This document shows, piece after piece, positions 33,816-45,245 of a DNA stretch of 64,000 nt. How positions within the stretch are numbered: the stretch's first letter is position 1; each line of letters starts with the position of its first letter. The notes beneath the pieces are model-generated. The model saw nothing but the letters and a program-made list of their open reading frames with translations, was not told the origin of the DNA and did not search any database. Location: NCBI GenBank assembly GCA_031216915.1, contig CM062297.1:367797704-367861703 (forward strand), written 5' to 3'. The position numbers were made by a program, and so were the translations under genes. Origin of the DNA: Pictodentalium vernedei. Lineage: Eukaryota > Mollusca > Scaphopoda > Dentaliida > Dentaliidae.

Positions 33816-34406
33816 GTATAAAATATACCTATAGTAGCTTGGTGTACCAAATGTTCACGAGTGGTGAACAGTTGGAACACCAAGCTACTTTGGGTATATT
33901 TTATTTATTAAGAGTTGCTATTATTTTTCCCGATTTTACTGAGCAGCAGACGTACGCATGTGCGAATTTGTTTTTGTTTACCTGAGCACTGGTGGACGGT
34001 ACTTCCGCTGTCAATTTTATCGCCGAAATGAAATGGAAAAAGAAACTCACAAATCACGGGGCGTTTTTCATTTTAATAACATACTATTGCGAGTTATGGA
34101 TGCTTTGTTAACATGAGACAACGCATGTTTGTTAACTTTTGGTATCTTAGGAGGTAAACTCATTTAAAAATGTAATAAATAATTACTGCTTTCATTTTAC
34201 TCTTGGCGAGGTGACAAGCAATAAATTGAGACAAATCTGCATTCATGTCATGGTCACCCAAGGTTAACTTGGATGTAGTTCCACTGTAGGTGTAAATTTT
34301 AACTATTGGAATCCCATTGCTGGCGTGTTCACCACTGTTGGTGTGTAAAGCTAAAATTTATATCATAGACTTTTTATATATAGTAGAAAAGGTTAGTATG
34401 GTATAA
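33816..34406 (+). mobile_element. Hairpin-ended element, copy 2 (short hairpin)
   Basis: The same body as copy 1, but the terminal hairpin is shortened. GTAGCTTGGTGTACCAAATG then TTCAC/GAGTG/GTGAACAGTTGGAAC pairs back to GCTACTTTGGGTATAT, with about 35 bases per arm. The GTGGTGTTAACTGC apex of copies 1 and 3 is gone. Confidence 0.65.
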
Positions 34407-34608
34407 AAATAAATATATGTTGTGTAGGAATGTATCCACTCATTGATACTGTCAGTCTTTCAGTTCTTTATCTATTGTGGTAGAAGCATTTTATAATTTC
34501 TTAAAACATAATTGGGTCAAAATGATTTTATTCTGTCCATTCTCATTTACTACAATTGTACACTTTCCATGTAGAGTTGTGCTGGATAAGGTTGTTTTGT
34601 TGGGTTAA

Positions 34609-34851
34609 CCCTTTACCCAACGTAACGGCCAAAACCGGCCAGCGCTATTCTCAAAAATCGCCAATTAATTTTCAAAATATTTTCATTTTTTGTCTCAAAA
34701 ACATAGGTTATGACCCCTCGTTGGAACGAGCTCGTCGAGCTCGTTCCAATGAGGGGTCATAACCTATGTTTTTGAGACAAAAAATGAAAAAATTTAGTTA
34801 TTCAAGAATTTTTTTTGCAAGTGTCGTCTGCTTTTCATGTTAGGTAAAGGG
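34609..34851 (+). mobile_element. TTAA MITE type A, complete copy
   Basis: A 243-base element flanked by TTAA (34605-34608 and 34852-34855). The terminal inverted repeat CCCTTTACCCAAC matches GTTAGGTAAAGGG at the other end. The centre is a very long inverted repeat: TTGTCTCAAAAACATAGGTT..GGAACGAGCTCGTCGAGCTCGTTCC..AACCTATGTTTTTGAGACAA. It is non-coding. TTAA duplications and a CCC start fit a piggyBac-type MITE. Confidence 0.75.
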
Positions 34852-34891
34852 TTAAGGCTCATTAAATTTTTTTGTATGTTGATTTCAACAG

Positions 34892-35011
34892 GTGTGGATA
34901 ACAGCTGATGCAGAATTTGGTTCAGCCAAATCTCCGAGAGGATTTATCTACAGGAGGTTAGGTATCAAAGAAGAAACCATGACTGGAACAAGCTGGGAAC
35001 CTGTAATGGGG
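34892..35011 (+). CDS. TECPR1: TECPR1-like exon B (tectonin repeat)
   Basis: A 120-base exon (40 codons, phase 0 to phase 0) between TTTCAACAG and GGG/GTAAGT. It encodes VWITADAEFGSAKSPRGFIY, then RRLGIKEETMTGTSWEPVMG. VW completes the SVGPMDQ of exon A, and G-T-S-W-E-P-V is again the tectonin W motif. The string SPRGFIYRRLGI followed by GTSWEPVMGGGW resembles the C-terminus of TECPR1 as I know the family. An MITE ends only 36 bases before the exon. Confidence 0.75.
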
Positions 35012-36280
35012 GTAAGTAAGCTACTAATAAATTAACAGGTGTATGCAGTTAGCAGGAATTTGGTTATTTTCCTATATTTTGTTGACAAACAGGGCATTTA
35101 TTCTATTGTGGCTTGTTTGTCAGAGCTCACGGAGATCTGTCAAATAAGATATAATAGATTAAATCCTTCTTCTGTATGTACTTAGATCAAATAGATCTAT
35201 AAACATGGAGAATTCAGTGATTGTCAGAATAATGTTATGATAAATCATCAGATTTCTTATTCATTTAACAGTATTCGACTCTAAACTGTATATGCAACTA
35301 GCAGGTAAATTTGTACTGGATGTATACTAAATGGTTTGGTGTTTGGAAGTTCTGTGGATTTTCCTGAAATCAAAATATACCTAGTAGTAACATCTGGGTA
35401 ACAGCACCATCACAGGGGTTCGCACCATCTCCTTACACTTACTTGTAGCTCTGGTAAATATTGTTTAAACTTGGTACAGAAGGTAAACAAATTCCATGAG
35501 AACCTGTACACCTGTGATTTTGAAATTGATTAGACATGTCATTGTGGAGTTATTTACAGAGTACTTTTGCAACCTATCATTTGTTTCCGTTCTTGTTTGG
35601 TAAAAAAATTTTAACTGATAGAGTGCTAAATTATTTTTGATCACCAAAATGTGTACAGATGTCTTTCCCTTGTTACAGTTTTTGGGAGAGTACCTGTAGC
35701 ACTGTCCCATAAATTATAACAAGGCACATCCATACAGACTAAATAATTTCACTTCAAAGATAATATGAGGCATATCCAGTGAATATGAAGCCTTTGTGTT
35801 GTACCTACACTTCAGACTAAAGCCCAAATATGGGCTTCCAGCACTAAACCAACTTGACCCAGAGATTAATTAGCATGGTAATCATGTACACCTGCAATTT
35901 TGAGATCAGCCTGACTCATTTTGGCAGTGTTTTTGCCCTTTTTTAACTTTGAGAATGTTTGTAACCTACCTTCTTATTGGGACACCGACACCTCCAGTTG
36001 AATCCTAATTTTTGCCACAGACCGATCCCAAACATTTTTTTTCTAGTGGAAATCCTGAAATTACTGCTTGAAAATTAGAAAATATATCTTTTAAAAATTT
36101 CCCAGGAGTAAAATATGCATTGCAGAAAAAGTAAGATGGGTAAATACCGATTGTACAAAGACCTTATGTAGTTTTTCTGCCAGTGATGGAGATTTATTCT
36201 CTTCAGTACTGCAACAGATTATAATATAGTATTGCAGTACTGTGATCACTAGCTGAAATTCTTTGTCCGCACTCCATTCC
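35012..36280. other. Intron sequence, nothing recognised
   Basis: Unique-looking AT-rich intron. A small hairpin, CAGTACTGCAA against TTGCAGTACTG, lies at about 36207-36242. Nothing else is supported. Confidence 0.4.
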
Positions 36281-36284
36281 TTAA

Positions 36285-36529
36285 CCCTTTACCTAAACTG
36301 AAAAGCAGACGACACTTGCAAAAAAAAATTCTTGAATAACTAATTTTTTTCATTTTTTGTCTCAAAAACATAGGTTATGACCCTTCGTTGGAACGAGCTC
36401 GATGAGCTCGTTCCAGCGGGGGGTCATAACCTATGTTTTTGAGACAAAAAATGAAAAAAATAATGAAAATTAATTGGCGATTTTTTAGAATAGCGCTGGC
36501 CGGTTTTGGCCGTTACGTTAGGTAAAGGG
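36285..36529 (-). mobile_element. TTAA MITE type A, complete, inverted
   Basis: A 245-base copy with TTAA at 36281-36284 and 36530-36533 and terminal CCCTTTACCTAA / ACGTTAGGTAAAGGG. Relative to 34609 it is reversed (GCAGACGACACTTGCAAAAA at the left, GGCCGGTTTTGGCCGTTACG at the right). The central core AACGAGCTCGATGAGCTCGTTCC is intact. Confidence 0.75.
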
Positions 36530-36859
36530 TTAACACTCTAGAATTTCATCTGTCCAAAAAGAATGCAAGAACATTGAATCTGAGATACTATTTTCTCTTT
36601 GTTTTTCTTGCTGAGGTCTTGATTTCAGAGTATTTACAGTACGGCCATCATGGATTGGTCATTTTCCATGGGTGGGCAATATTAGATTCCAAATGCTAAG
36701 TATAGGAATAATCATCAAAAGTTTAATTAATGAAGCTCTGATACAACCTGGTGCTTCATTTATTAAAATTTTCCGGAGGATGACTTTTATACCTGGTAAA
36801 TGCATGCGTGGATATCATTGCCCATGCATAGATTATGACCAGTCCACTGCGACTATACT

Positions 36860-37255
36860 GTAATTAAGGGAAGCTCGCCCTACTGGTGTATGTGTACCAC
36901 GGTCCAATCATGCTCTGTTCATACAACATTGGACTTCACCAAAAGGTAAAACATTTAATCGCGAAGAGTGGTAACTACATTGTGTCCTTGGGCAAGGAAT
37001 TTAATCCTGATTGCCGACATGGCAGCACAGTGGTGTTGTGTACTAAGGCATGCTGTACATCAATGGTGTACTTGTCTTCAGCCAAGCCAACCCTGCATGT
37101 GTGGAGTTAGTACATTGGGGAGTCTTATAGTTGCTCACCACTGTTCGGTGGTTCTCTCTGGGTACTCTGGCTTCCTCCATTCATAAAACTGTCTGACACA
37201 GGGTGATTCTGGCTGTCGGAATTGTCATTAAAACACCAGTGTATAAAATAAATTG
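36860..37255 (+). mobile_element. tRNA-derived SINE, degenerate head
   Basis: From about CATTGTGTCCTTGGGCAAGG it follows the SINE at 40641. It includes TACTAAGGCATGCTGTACAT, CTCTCTGGGTACTCTGGCTT and CATTAAAACACC before ATAAAATAAAT. The tRNA-like head is worn. It lies just before TECPR1-like exon C. Confidence 0.65.
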
Positions 37256-37317
37256 CTTTTGTGACCATAAATCACATGTTGTATTCCTCTCCTGTCAGAT
37301 TTTTTTTTCTATTTCAG

Positions 37318-37359
37318 GGTGGTTGGAATCATGTAAGCATCAGAGGTAAACTAAATTGA
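37318..37359 (+). CDS. TECPR1: TECPR1-like exon C, probable terminal exon
   Basis: After TTTTTTTCTATTTCAG, phase 0 gives GGWNHVSIRGKLN and a TGA at 37357-37359. GGW-x-H-[VI]-S-[IV]-R is what I would expect at the end of the last tectonin repeat of TECPR1, so the stop may be the real one. The alternative is that AGAG/GTAAAC (GT at 37346-37347) is a donor and the gene continues. No later tectonin exon was found, which favours the stop. Confidence 0.65.
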   Translation, partial: GGWNHVSIRGKLN

Positions 37360-38690
37360 AATTTGAGGGAACTCTGATGGGCATCCCAACCCATACTGAC
37401 TCTGTAACCTTCGTTGTGGATAATCTGTCACCAGAATGACTGTGTGTTCCACAAAACTTACCAAGGACAACTTCCCATAAAAGTTGATTGTGATATCTTC
37501 ATTTATTTTTTCTGAGAGAAATCAACCAGTCATACACACATACAGTATGTGGAGAGTGGATTGTAACTAAATCACCCATGGAGTGGAGTTATCACTCAAA
37601 GTATAACTTTAAAATTCTGTACATATGGACAAAACACACGTGCAATGTTTCAGTCAATGGACCTCTGCTGTTTTACTGGAACTTCACTTTTGCTTGTTAT
37701 GCTTTGCAACAGATTTGCAATTATTGCTTGGGTGGACTCTCCACTCTATGGGTGATTTAGTGATAATCTACTCTTCACGTACTGTATAGCAACTACAATA
37801 ATTTACTCATATCAGTGTTGGTTGAAAAGAGACTGAGAAGAATGTTTTGGTATTAGTCCTCCATTATTATTGTGACTGACAACTTTTGATAGCAAGGAAA
37901 TTTGTATCTTTTTTTTATTTTATTCATCTTAAAATCATGATTATAATGTGGATGCTGATTTAACTCTTTTGCTTAACTCTCTGAACACAGATGTCGAAGT
38001 ATCAAAATTTCAATCTGCAAATATTTCCATTGTGCAGAGGGTTAATTTTATTCATATTTCCCCATAATTAAAGGGACAATAAGCCACTAATTTGAAAAAA
38101 AAATATCGACTCAAGATTTTGCTCGAATGTGAAAGCCATGTTAAAAACCTGTCTTCAAAGTGTTGGGCATCAGAAGCAACAAGAATTACTTAATTTTGTG
38201 ATTAAAAAAATTTCTTTCAGAAGAAATGACATTTGTAGAAATAATTGTACACCTCAGCTACATTCTGAATATTTGATTTCCACGAACAACAACTGTGCAT
38301 TATTTTAGCACTGACTGGGCATTATCAGATCAAAAACTTTGTATTATTGTAAATGAAGCACAGTTATGCTTCCAATAAAACCCACAGAATGAGTATCGAC
38401 AATCCCAAACCAAAATAGTTTACATGGATACATATGCTATAAATAAAAACAAGTTTATACAAACCTCACATTTGTCTTTCTATGAGACCTAATTTTGCTG
38501 AATGTTGACAATTGAGCTGTGCTGGACATTTCTGTGAGTGATCGTGTAACAAGATCAGTATGTAAAACTATGGCATAGTTTTTTTTTATAAAGCCAGTAA
38601 ATAACTAGAGATGGTCTGTCAACTGGTATACCCCCACCATGGCATACCACCTGGTGTGGGTGACTGAAAAGGGTCATTCAATTTCTCTAA
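37360..38690. other. Probable 3' UTR and downstream sequence
   Basis: If the stop at 37357 is real, this begins as 3' UTR. AATAAA occurs at 38374-38379 and 38442-38447, either of which could be the polyadenylation signal; neither is proven. No other feature is recognised. Confidence 0.35.
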
Positions 38691-39090
38691 GTAAAAAAAA
38701 AAATCCAATATGGCCACCAGTCAGCCATCTTGAATCTGATCGGGAAAAAGATTATGTCACACACTGCTCCTCATCATGTTGATCATTTTAGTGAAGTTTC
38801 ATGAAACTGCAAATAAAACTGTGGAAGTAGTTCGCTCCACAAGTATTTTGCGAAATTCATTATGACCTGCAGTCGGCCATCTTGAATATGACCTGGAAAA
38901 AACTTATGTCACGCACTGCTCCTCATCATGTTGATCAATTTATATTGAGTTTCATGAAAATGCAGCAAAAACTGTAGAAGTTGTTCGCTCCATAAGTATT
39001 TTGCAAAATCCAATATGGCCACCAGTTGGCCATCTTGAATCCGATCTTGAAACAAATTATGTCACGCACTTCCCCTCATCATGTTAATTT
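38691..39090. repeat. Tandem repeat, about 150-base unit
   Basis: CCAATATGGCCACCAGTCAG at 38704 recurs, changed, near 38850 and again at 39006. Each copy is followed by CATCTTGAAT, TATGTCACGCACTGCTCCTC and a GTTTCATGAAA stretch. About three units. There is no gene. Confidence 0.6.
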
Positions 39091-39764
39091 TATGAATCAA
39101 AATATATAATTATGCACTTTATAAATAACCACATTTCTATTGGCTGGATCTTATACATGTGACTGGTACTCGATAATCCATGTACACCGGTTTTTTAGGG
39201 AATATCAACTTTATAAATATAGCTTTTGGAAATTTTGGCTCTAGTTCTATTGCAATCAACGTGCATGAGCAGTCAGCCTGACTTCTGTCTCATTTTGATG
39301 TTATTCTGCAGATGATAACTATTTTATTGCTAAATAAAAATATTTCTGGTTGACATAACTGAACTTTTAATTGACAAATAGAAGATTGTTTTTTTTTGAG
39401 GATGGCATATATAAAAAAAACACCTCGGTCAATATAAGTTTTTTAGGTTCATATCATATCATATTCACCACCACAAAAGTCCATAATTGTATAATGTTGA
39501 GGTAATGTGGTACATCTCTATTTTTGTGATCACTAAATCTGCATCTTTCCTGTTTGCATTTCCACTTTGTTAGTTCTGATTCTGCATTTTCTGAATGCTG
39601 ATTGAAGGAGTCTTTTTGCATACTGAATTTGATTGGATAGTTTTCTAATGATATCAATTTAGGAGAAATTCTCAGATTGTAAGACAAATCAAAGCACCTG
39701 TTTCCTAACTTATTTTAGATTTTGTTTATTGACACATGTTTTCTAATAGCAACTTATTCTTTTA
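39091..39764. other. No gene or repeat recognised
   Basis: AT-rich. A 77-codon reverse frame at 39454-39687 has no recognisable domain and is not called. Confidence 0.4.
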
Positions 39765-39925
39765 GTTAGGAGCACAGTGACTCAGTGGTTTTGGCATTGA
39801 ACTTCCATCTGAAAGGTCCACAGGCCGATCCCTGCCAAGGGAAACTGCATTGTGTCCTTAGGCACAGAAATTCATTCTGATTGACCATCTGGGGGCAGAG
39901 TGGTGCTGTGTATGCCTTAGTAAAT
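39765..39925 (+). mobile_element. SINE fragment, tRNA-like head
   Basis: AGGAGCACAGTGACTCAGTG, then GGTCCACAGGCCGATCCCTG, then CATTGTGTCCTTAGGCAC and GGCAGAGTGGTGCTGTGTAT match the first 160 bases of the SINE at 40641. The 3' module is missing. Confidence 0.6.
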
Positions 39926-40165
39926 ATATTGCTAATTGAACATATTCAATTTACAAGAGTATTCAATTAACCAAAATCTAGTCATTTTCCACCCTTCTGA
40001 TTAAAAATTATTTATTTATTCTATTATATCTTGATCTCCACAGGATCAAATAGAGTAAGTGCTTTTAATGGAAGTAATGAAGCCAAGAAAGTCTGTAAAC
40101 CTAGGAAATTTCATAACTGTCACAATTAACTTTTCGATAACTCACAGCATTTTTTATTCAGTTAA

Positions 40166-40380
40166 CTCTTTACTGCAACCGACTGATATTTTCAAATTAA
40201 GCAGTTGAAAAAAATTTCAACAAAACCATATCATGTGATCCCCTCATTGCAACGAGCTTGTCAACCTCATTCCAATGAGGGGGCCACATAATATGCTTTT
40301 GTCGAACATTTTTTAAAAATTAAAAAAAAACAATAATTAAAATAATAAATTTTAATATCCTCCACCTTGGGTAAATGGAC
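40166..40380 (+). mobile_element. TTAA MITE type B, decayed
   Basis: TTAA at 40162-40165, then CTCTTTACTGC. The centre has AAACCATATCATGTGATCCC and its inverted counterpart GGGGGCCACATAATATGCTTTT, with a loosened core CGAGCTTGTCAACCTCATTCC. The right end GGGTAAATGG has no clear TTAA. See 43405-43642 for a better copy. Confidence 0.55.
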
Positions 40381-40640
40381 AACAGGGATTCACTTTAAAA
40401 GCCTTCTCTAGTTAAAAGGTCAGATTTGTACTGAATGTTTGGTAAATGGTTTGGTGTCTAAAACTTATGCAATGAACAGAGTATTTTTCGAATGGAGTAT
40501 CCATTCAAAAGGATCTCACTGTACATTGTATAGAATGGAAACAAGGATTAACTATGTAATAGTTAATCCTTTACCTAACAAGAAATGGAGATGACAATTG
40601 TAAAATTGAGGGCCCTACTATTCAGTTCGATTCAAAATAG

Positions 40641-41005
40641 TTGGAAGCACAGTGGCACAGTGCTTATGGCACTGGACTTCAAACCGAGAGGTCCACAGTT
40701 TTATTCCCACCAGGGGTAACAGCATTGTGCCCTTCGGCAAGGCACTTTATCCAGATTGCCCACTTGGGGGCACAGTGACACTGTGTACTAAGGCGTACTG
40801 CACATCGATGGTGCACTTTTCTTTACCCAATGCTGGACCTGCTTGTGTGTAGTATGTTGGGGTGACTAGACAGTTACTTGCCATTGCTCAGTGGTTCTCA
40901 TGGGGTACTCCAGCTTCCTCCACCCACAAAACTGTCTGACACAAGGTGACCCTGGATGTTGAAAGTGTTGTTAAACCAAAATAAATAAATAAATGAATAA
41001 ATATA
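40641..41005 (+). mobile_element. tRNA-derived SINE, full length
   Basis: The best whole copy. The tRNA-like head (GTGGCACAGTGCTTATGGCA as an A-box region, then a GAGGTCCACAGTTTTATTCC B-box-like region) is followed by a middle part, CATTGTGCCCTTCGGCAAGG and TACTAAGGCGTACTGCACAT. Then comes the conserved 3' module, GGGGTACTCCAGCTTCCTCC to GTTGTTAAACC, and a tail of AAATA repeats. SINEs are copied by LINE machinery. The 3' module resembles the Nin-DC domain known from many metazoan SINEs. It is not a functional tRNA gene. Confidence 0.78.
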
Positions 41006-41054
41006 AATTCTTTTAGTTTTGTTTATTTACACATTTTCTAAAAGTGATTTATAA

Positions 41055-42766
41055 CAAGAGGCCCCCACGGGGCCTGAAGCGCTCATCTTGAACAGAACAC
41101 AATATAAATAGAGTCCAAGAATGAGTCTACATTAAGCAATTCATCTCCATAGGATATATTGTCAATCCTTGGGCCCCTCAGGAGTGACAAAAATAGTCCA
41201 AGCATCATGCCTTTTCTTCGGTTGATCATAATTTAAAATGTAGAGCTCCCCTATGAAGCCCCTTGATACAACCTATGTGGATTAATCTTAGTTACACACC
41301 TCTAGAGGGTACTGAATACAAAATTTTTAATTCTTCAGCAACAAGGCCAATTCCAGCTCCCATAGGGGGCCCAAATATTAAACTAGGTTCTCGATTTGAA
41401 CCAAGTTGAATCTGACTTCCCTAAAGATGTTGAGTACCAAATATGAAAGTATTCTGACTGTTGTTGGATCTGAAGTAGAGAAATTTTAAAGAAATTTCTT
41501 CATATTGCATTAAGTTAAAATTTGGGCTACCATAGCGAGCCCAAATATTAACCTATGGATCCGATTTGAGCAAACTTGAATCTGAGCCCCTAGAGATGTT
41601 GTGTACCAAATATGAAAGCATTCTGACTAGTGGATCTGAAGAAGAAGATTTTTGAAGAAATTCCCTCATATTGTACTAAGTTAAATTTCAGGTTCCCATA
41701 TGGAGTCCAAAACCCAGGCACTTGAATTGAACAAACGTGAATCTGACCACCCTAGAGATGTTGTATACCAAATATGAATGCATTCCGACTGCTGGATCTG
41801 AAGAAGAAAATTTTTAAAGAAATTTCCTCATATCGCACTAAGTAAAAATTTGGGCTACCATAGCAAGCCCAAATATATACCTAGGGATCTGATTTGAACA
41901 AACTTGAATCTGACCCCCCAAGAGATGTTGCATACCAAATGTGAAAGCATTCTGACTGGTGGATCTGAAGAAGATTTTTAAAAATTATCCCCCATATTGA
42001 ACAAAGTTAAAATTTGGGCTTCCGTAGGAAGCACAAATATTAACCTAGGGACTTGGTTTGAACATTCTTGAATCTGACCCTCATAACAATGATGAAAACC
42101 AAACATTAAAAGATTCTGACTGGTAGTTCTGAAGAAGATTTTTAAAGAAAATTCCCCATATTATCCTATGTTAAAAATTTGGGCTCCTTAGAGAGCCCAA
42201 ATATGAACCAATGAGCTTTATTTCATCAAATATGGGGGTTTGAAAATATTTCTATTTTTAGCTCCCAGGGTTCCCATGGGGATGCAGGATTTTTTTTACA
42301 TGAGTCAAGTACTTATGACCCAATAATACCACATACCAAATTTGGTTCAAACTGGACCATCGGTTCAGAAAATAGAAATTTTGAGCAGGGCCAAAAACCT
42401 TATCCCTCCCATTACAAAGCCAAATATTGCTTCACGAACTTCATTTGAACAAACTTGATTCTACACCTCAAAAGGAAGCTCCATAACAAATATCAAGTCA
42501 TTGTCCACACAGGTTCATGAGAAGAAGATTTTAAAAATATTTTGAAGCATTTTCCCCCACTCCCTCCCTATAGGATTGGGCATGTTGAGTTGAACAAAAA
42601 TGCAGTGCCCCTTCAGGACCATCACTCACACAAACTTTCACTTGAATTGGCCCAGTGGTTTTGGAGAAGACCAAAATAAGGTGTTGATGGATGACAGACG
42701 GATGATGGATGGATGGAGAGTGATGAGATTAGCTGAGCTGGAATTTGTCACGATGAGATAAAAATT
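41055..42766 (-). mobile_element. Helentron-like family A, full copy, inverted
   Basis: Read on the - strand it starts at about 42766 (AGCTCAGCTAATCTCATCAC) and ends at 41055 with AGCGCTTCAGGCCCCGTGGG followed by GGCCTCTTGTT. The tandem units (period about 155-170) are clear between 41340 and 42230, each with AGCCCAAATATTAACCTA and GATCTGAAGAAGA. It is non-coding. Confidence 0.68.
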
Positions 42767-43400
42767 AATAACAAAGGCAAGAAGTATCTATCAAATGTTC
42801 ACAGAATGAAAAAGTTTTTTTCTTGGTAGTGGTAAGAGAAGGAGACTTTTAATTAAGATTTGTTTTGAGTTCTTGAGAAAATAAAATGAACTGGAAGGTG
42901 AATCTGTAGTTTTATAGTTTAGTTTTCATCTTACTGGTAGAGTGTTAAAATATTTGGGTTTTATTATAAAGTGCAGGTACCTCATCTTAAAGGCCTCATT
43001 TTCTGTGGTTGTGCTTCATATTATCTTCAACATGAAATTATTTTGTTGTAAAGGATTTGCCATGTAACAATTGATAGGAGAGAATGGGCACAAAGAAGTG
43101 TGAACAAATTTTGACAATAAAAATTATGTAGCATTCTACCAGTTAATTGGATAGCCTTGTTACTTGTTCATGTAATGCAAGTTGTGCCTATGTACATGTT
43201 TAGTCACAATGGGGCATATGCCTAAAATGGCATCGTGCATTATCCCTTATGTCCCAATAATTATAGCCACAAACTACCCTTTTTATATTGCTCTGAAAAG
43301 CTTGTCCAAAGTGTACTCTTCCTTGCAAAGTTTACTGGTAGAATGCATTTATCTTGACAGCTTTTTTCAATTATTATTATTAAATGATATAGAAACACTG
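42767..43400. other. No gene or repeat recognised
   Basis: AT-rich sequence. An 86-codon frame at 43182-43442 is overlapped by a MITE and is not called. Confidence 0.4.
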
Positions 43401-43404
43401 TTAA

Positions 43405-43642
43405 CCCTTTACCCAACAAATCGGCCACATCTGCCTGCGTAATATGCAAATTCAGCAGCTGAAAAAATACTATTTTTCAAAATATTACAACAAAACTATA
43501 TAATGTGACCCCTCTTTGGAACGAGCTCATCGAGCTCGTTCCAATGAGGGGTCACATCATATGGTTGTGTTGAAATGTTCTTAATAAAAAAAAATGATAT
43601 TTAAAATAATATATTTTGATATCGTCTGCGTTGGGTATAGAG
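43405..43642 (+). mobile_element. TTAA MITE type B, complete copy
   Basis: TTAA at 43401-43404 and 43643-43646. The ends CCCTTTACCCAAC and GTTGGGTATAGAG are inverted. The inner arms (AACTATATAATGTGACCCCT / AGGGGTCACATCATATGGTT) differ from type A, but the core GGAACGAGCTCATCGAGCTC GTTCC is the same. Confidence 0.7.
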
Positions 43643-43842
43643 TTAAGTCATCAACAGCTGTGTACATGTAGATATGGTAGTTATTAACATAAAATTAATC
43701 TGAGGACTTGAGCGTTGAGTAAATCAAATGAAAAGTTATGATTTGTTGTGTTGAGAGTTTCCAAATAAATGGGCGCAAACTATGTTCTGTTTATCACAAT
43801 GGAGACATTCAAATATTTATGATTTACTTTCTTCTGGAATCA

Positions 43843-43940
43843 CTGGTATCTTTACACATGACTGGACAACATGAGTTTTTCATACTCTAATGAATGTTTT
43901 TGCTATTGTATGAATGTTATTCCTTTACTCTACCCACTGG
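43843..43940 (+). repeat. Left copy of flanking direct repeat
   Basis: CTGGTATCTTTACACATGAC to TGAATGTTATTCC, about 95 bases, recurs at 45063-45161 with a few changes. The two copies bracket the TIR element at 43941-45060. Confidence 0.65.
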
Positions 43941-45060
43941 CAGGGTTCCCACAGGGCCTTGAATTCAAGGAATAGCTAAGGGTCATTCAAGGCCTTGAAA
44001 TCCTGGAAAATGTGTCAGGAGGCCTTGAAAAGCCTTGAATACATGTATTCACAAAATAAAAATACTGAGGAAGCATGTAATAATAACCATATAGTTTTAT
44101 ATGCTAGAGTTTGTGAAGGCATAGTCCTAACTAGGACCTCTGGTCATTACCCATTTTTCCCCTTCCAGTGTTCCAGGTCCTTGAAGGTGCTTGAAAGTGC
44201 TTGAATTAAAAAATTGAAAATCCAAGACCTGGAAAGTGCTTGAAAATCATATCTCCAGTAGTAAAGTCCTGGAAAGTGCTTGAAAAATATGTACAGGGAT
44301 GAGATTTTTTCCATTTTTTTTATTGGATTTCAGTCTTTTTCGAATTTTTAAACATTTTTTTTTTTTCTCTGAATTCACATGAAAATGGTCTTTCAGACCA
44401 TTTTCATGTGAATTCAAAGAAATAAAAGGTTGAATCACACCTTTACAAATTGGTTATCATATATAATTGGGGGCGTAATGGATGATTTTGATACATTTCC
44501 CCATTATGCAAGCACAATTTCAGTTTATTTTCAGATTTTTGTAATAGACTGAAGTCTCATGCTTGTATGTAGTGTCAATAATCAAGCGTGTTTATAAAAA
44601 AAATTCCTGTAATAGCTTGCATAATTGTGTAGATCGACAGTGCATAAAGTTGGTGTTTTTTCATTAAAAAAAAACAGAGCATGCCTCCTTAATCATGCAT
44701 CATGTATTCCCGTTATTATTTGGCCCATCATGTGACCACTATTATGTTATAAACAGGTAGGCAAGTATGAAATAGAGTGAGCATTATGTTTTCAGAAGGT
44801 CCTGGAAAATGCTTGGAAAAAGTAATTGAAAGTCCTGGAATTTTTTTTCTCAAGGGTGTACGAACCTTGTCCTTCCCTGACATGGAAGTGGGAGGAGGGA
44901 GTAATGACCAGAGGTCCTAGTTAGGACCAGAGAAGGCAGGACCTTGAAAATCCTTGAATTTTGCTATTGTTGGACCTTGAAAAATCCTGGAAGATATTGA
45001 GAAATGGCCTTAAGCTTGAATTGCCTTGAATTTTATCGGTCCTTGCCTGTAGGAACCCTG
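43941..45060. mobile_element. TIR element with CAGGGTTCC ends, non-autonomous
   Basis: A 1120-base element with inverted termini CAGGGTTCCCACAG and (inverted) CAGGGTTCCTACAG. The body is full of CCTTGAAAA.CCTTGAA and CCTGGAAAGTGCTTGAAA repeats. A block GTCCTAACTAGGACCTCTGG (44126) has an inverted partner CCAGAGGTCCTAGTTAGGAC (44909). The ends are hAT-like, but no clean 8-base target duplication is seen. No transposase. Confidence 0.55.
44370..44416. repeat. Perfect palindrome inside the TIR element
   Basis: Arms of 22 bases (TGAATTCACATGAAAATGGT CT and its complement) separated by TTC. It can form a hairpin. Confidence 0.85.
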
Positions 45061-45062
45061 AG

Positions 45063-45161
45063 CTGGTATCTTTACACATGACTGGACAACATGAGTTGTT
45101 CATAATCTGATGAATGGTTTTGCTATTGTATGAATGTTATTCCCTTTCATTGTCGACTGGT
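45063..45161 (+). repeat. Right copy of flanking direct repeat
   Basis: Direct repeat of 43843-43940; see there. It differs by a handful of substitutions (GAGTTTTTCATACTCTAATG against GAGTTGTTCATAATCTGATG). Confidence 0.65.
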
Positions 45162-45245
45162 CATATCCAACAAAACAATTTAACTGTAATCAAACTAGGT
45201 GGCCAGGTAAATCATTGTTAGCTACATGCACCTGATACATAGAGA

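Noticed and set aside
43843..45161. LTR retrotransposon bounded by 95-base direct repeats
   Set aside because: No TG...CA ends, primer site, polypurine tract or coding region; the interior has its own inverted ends.
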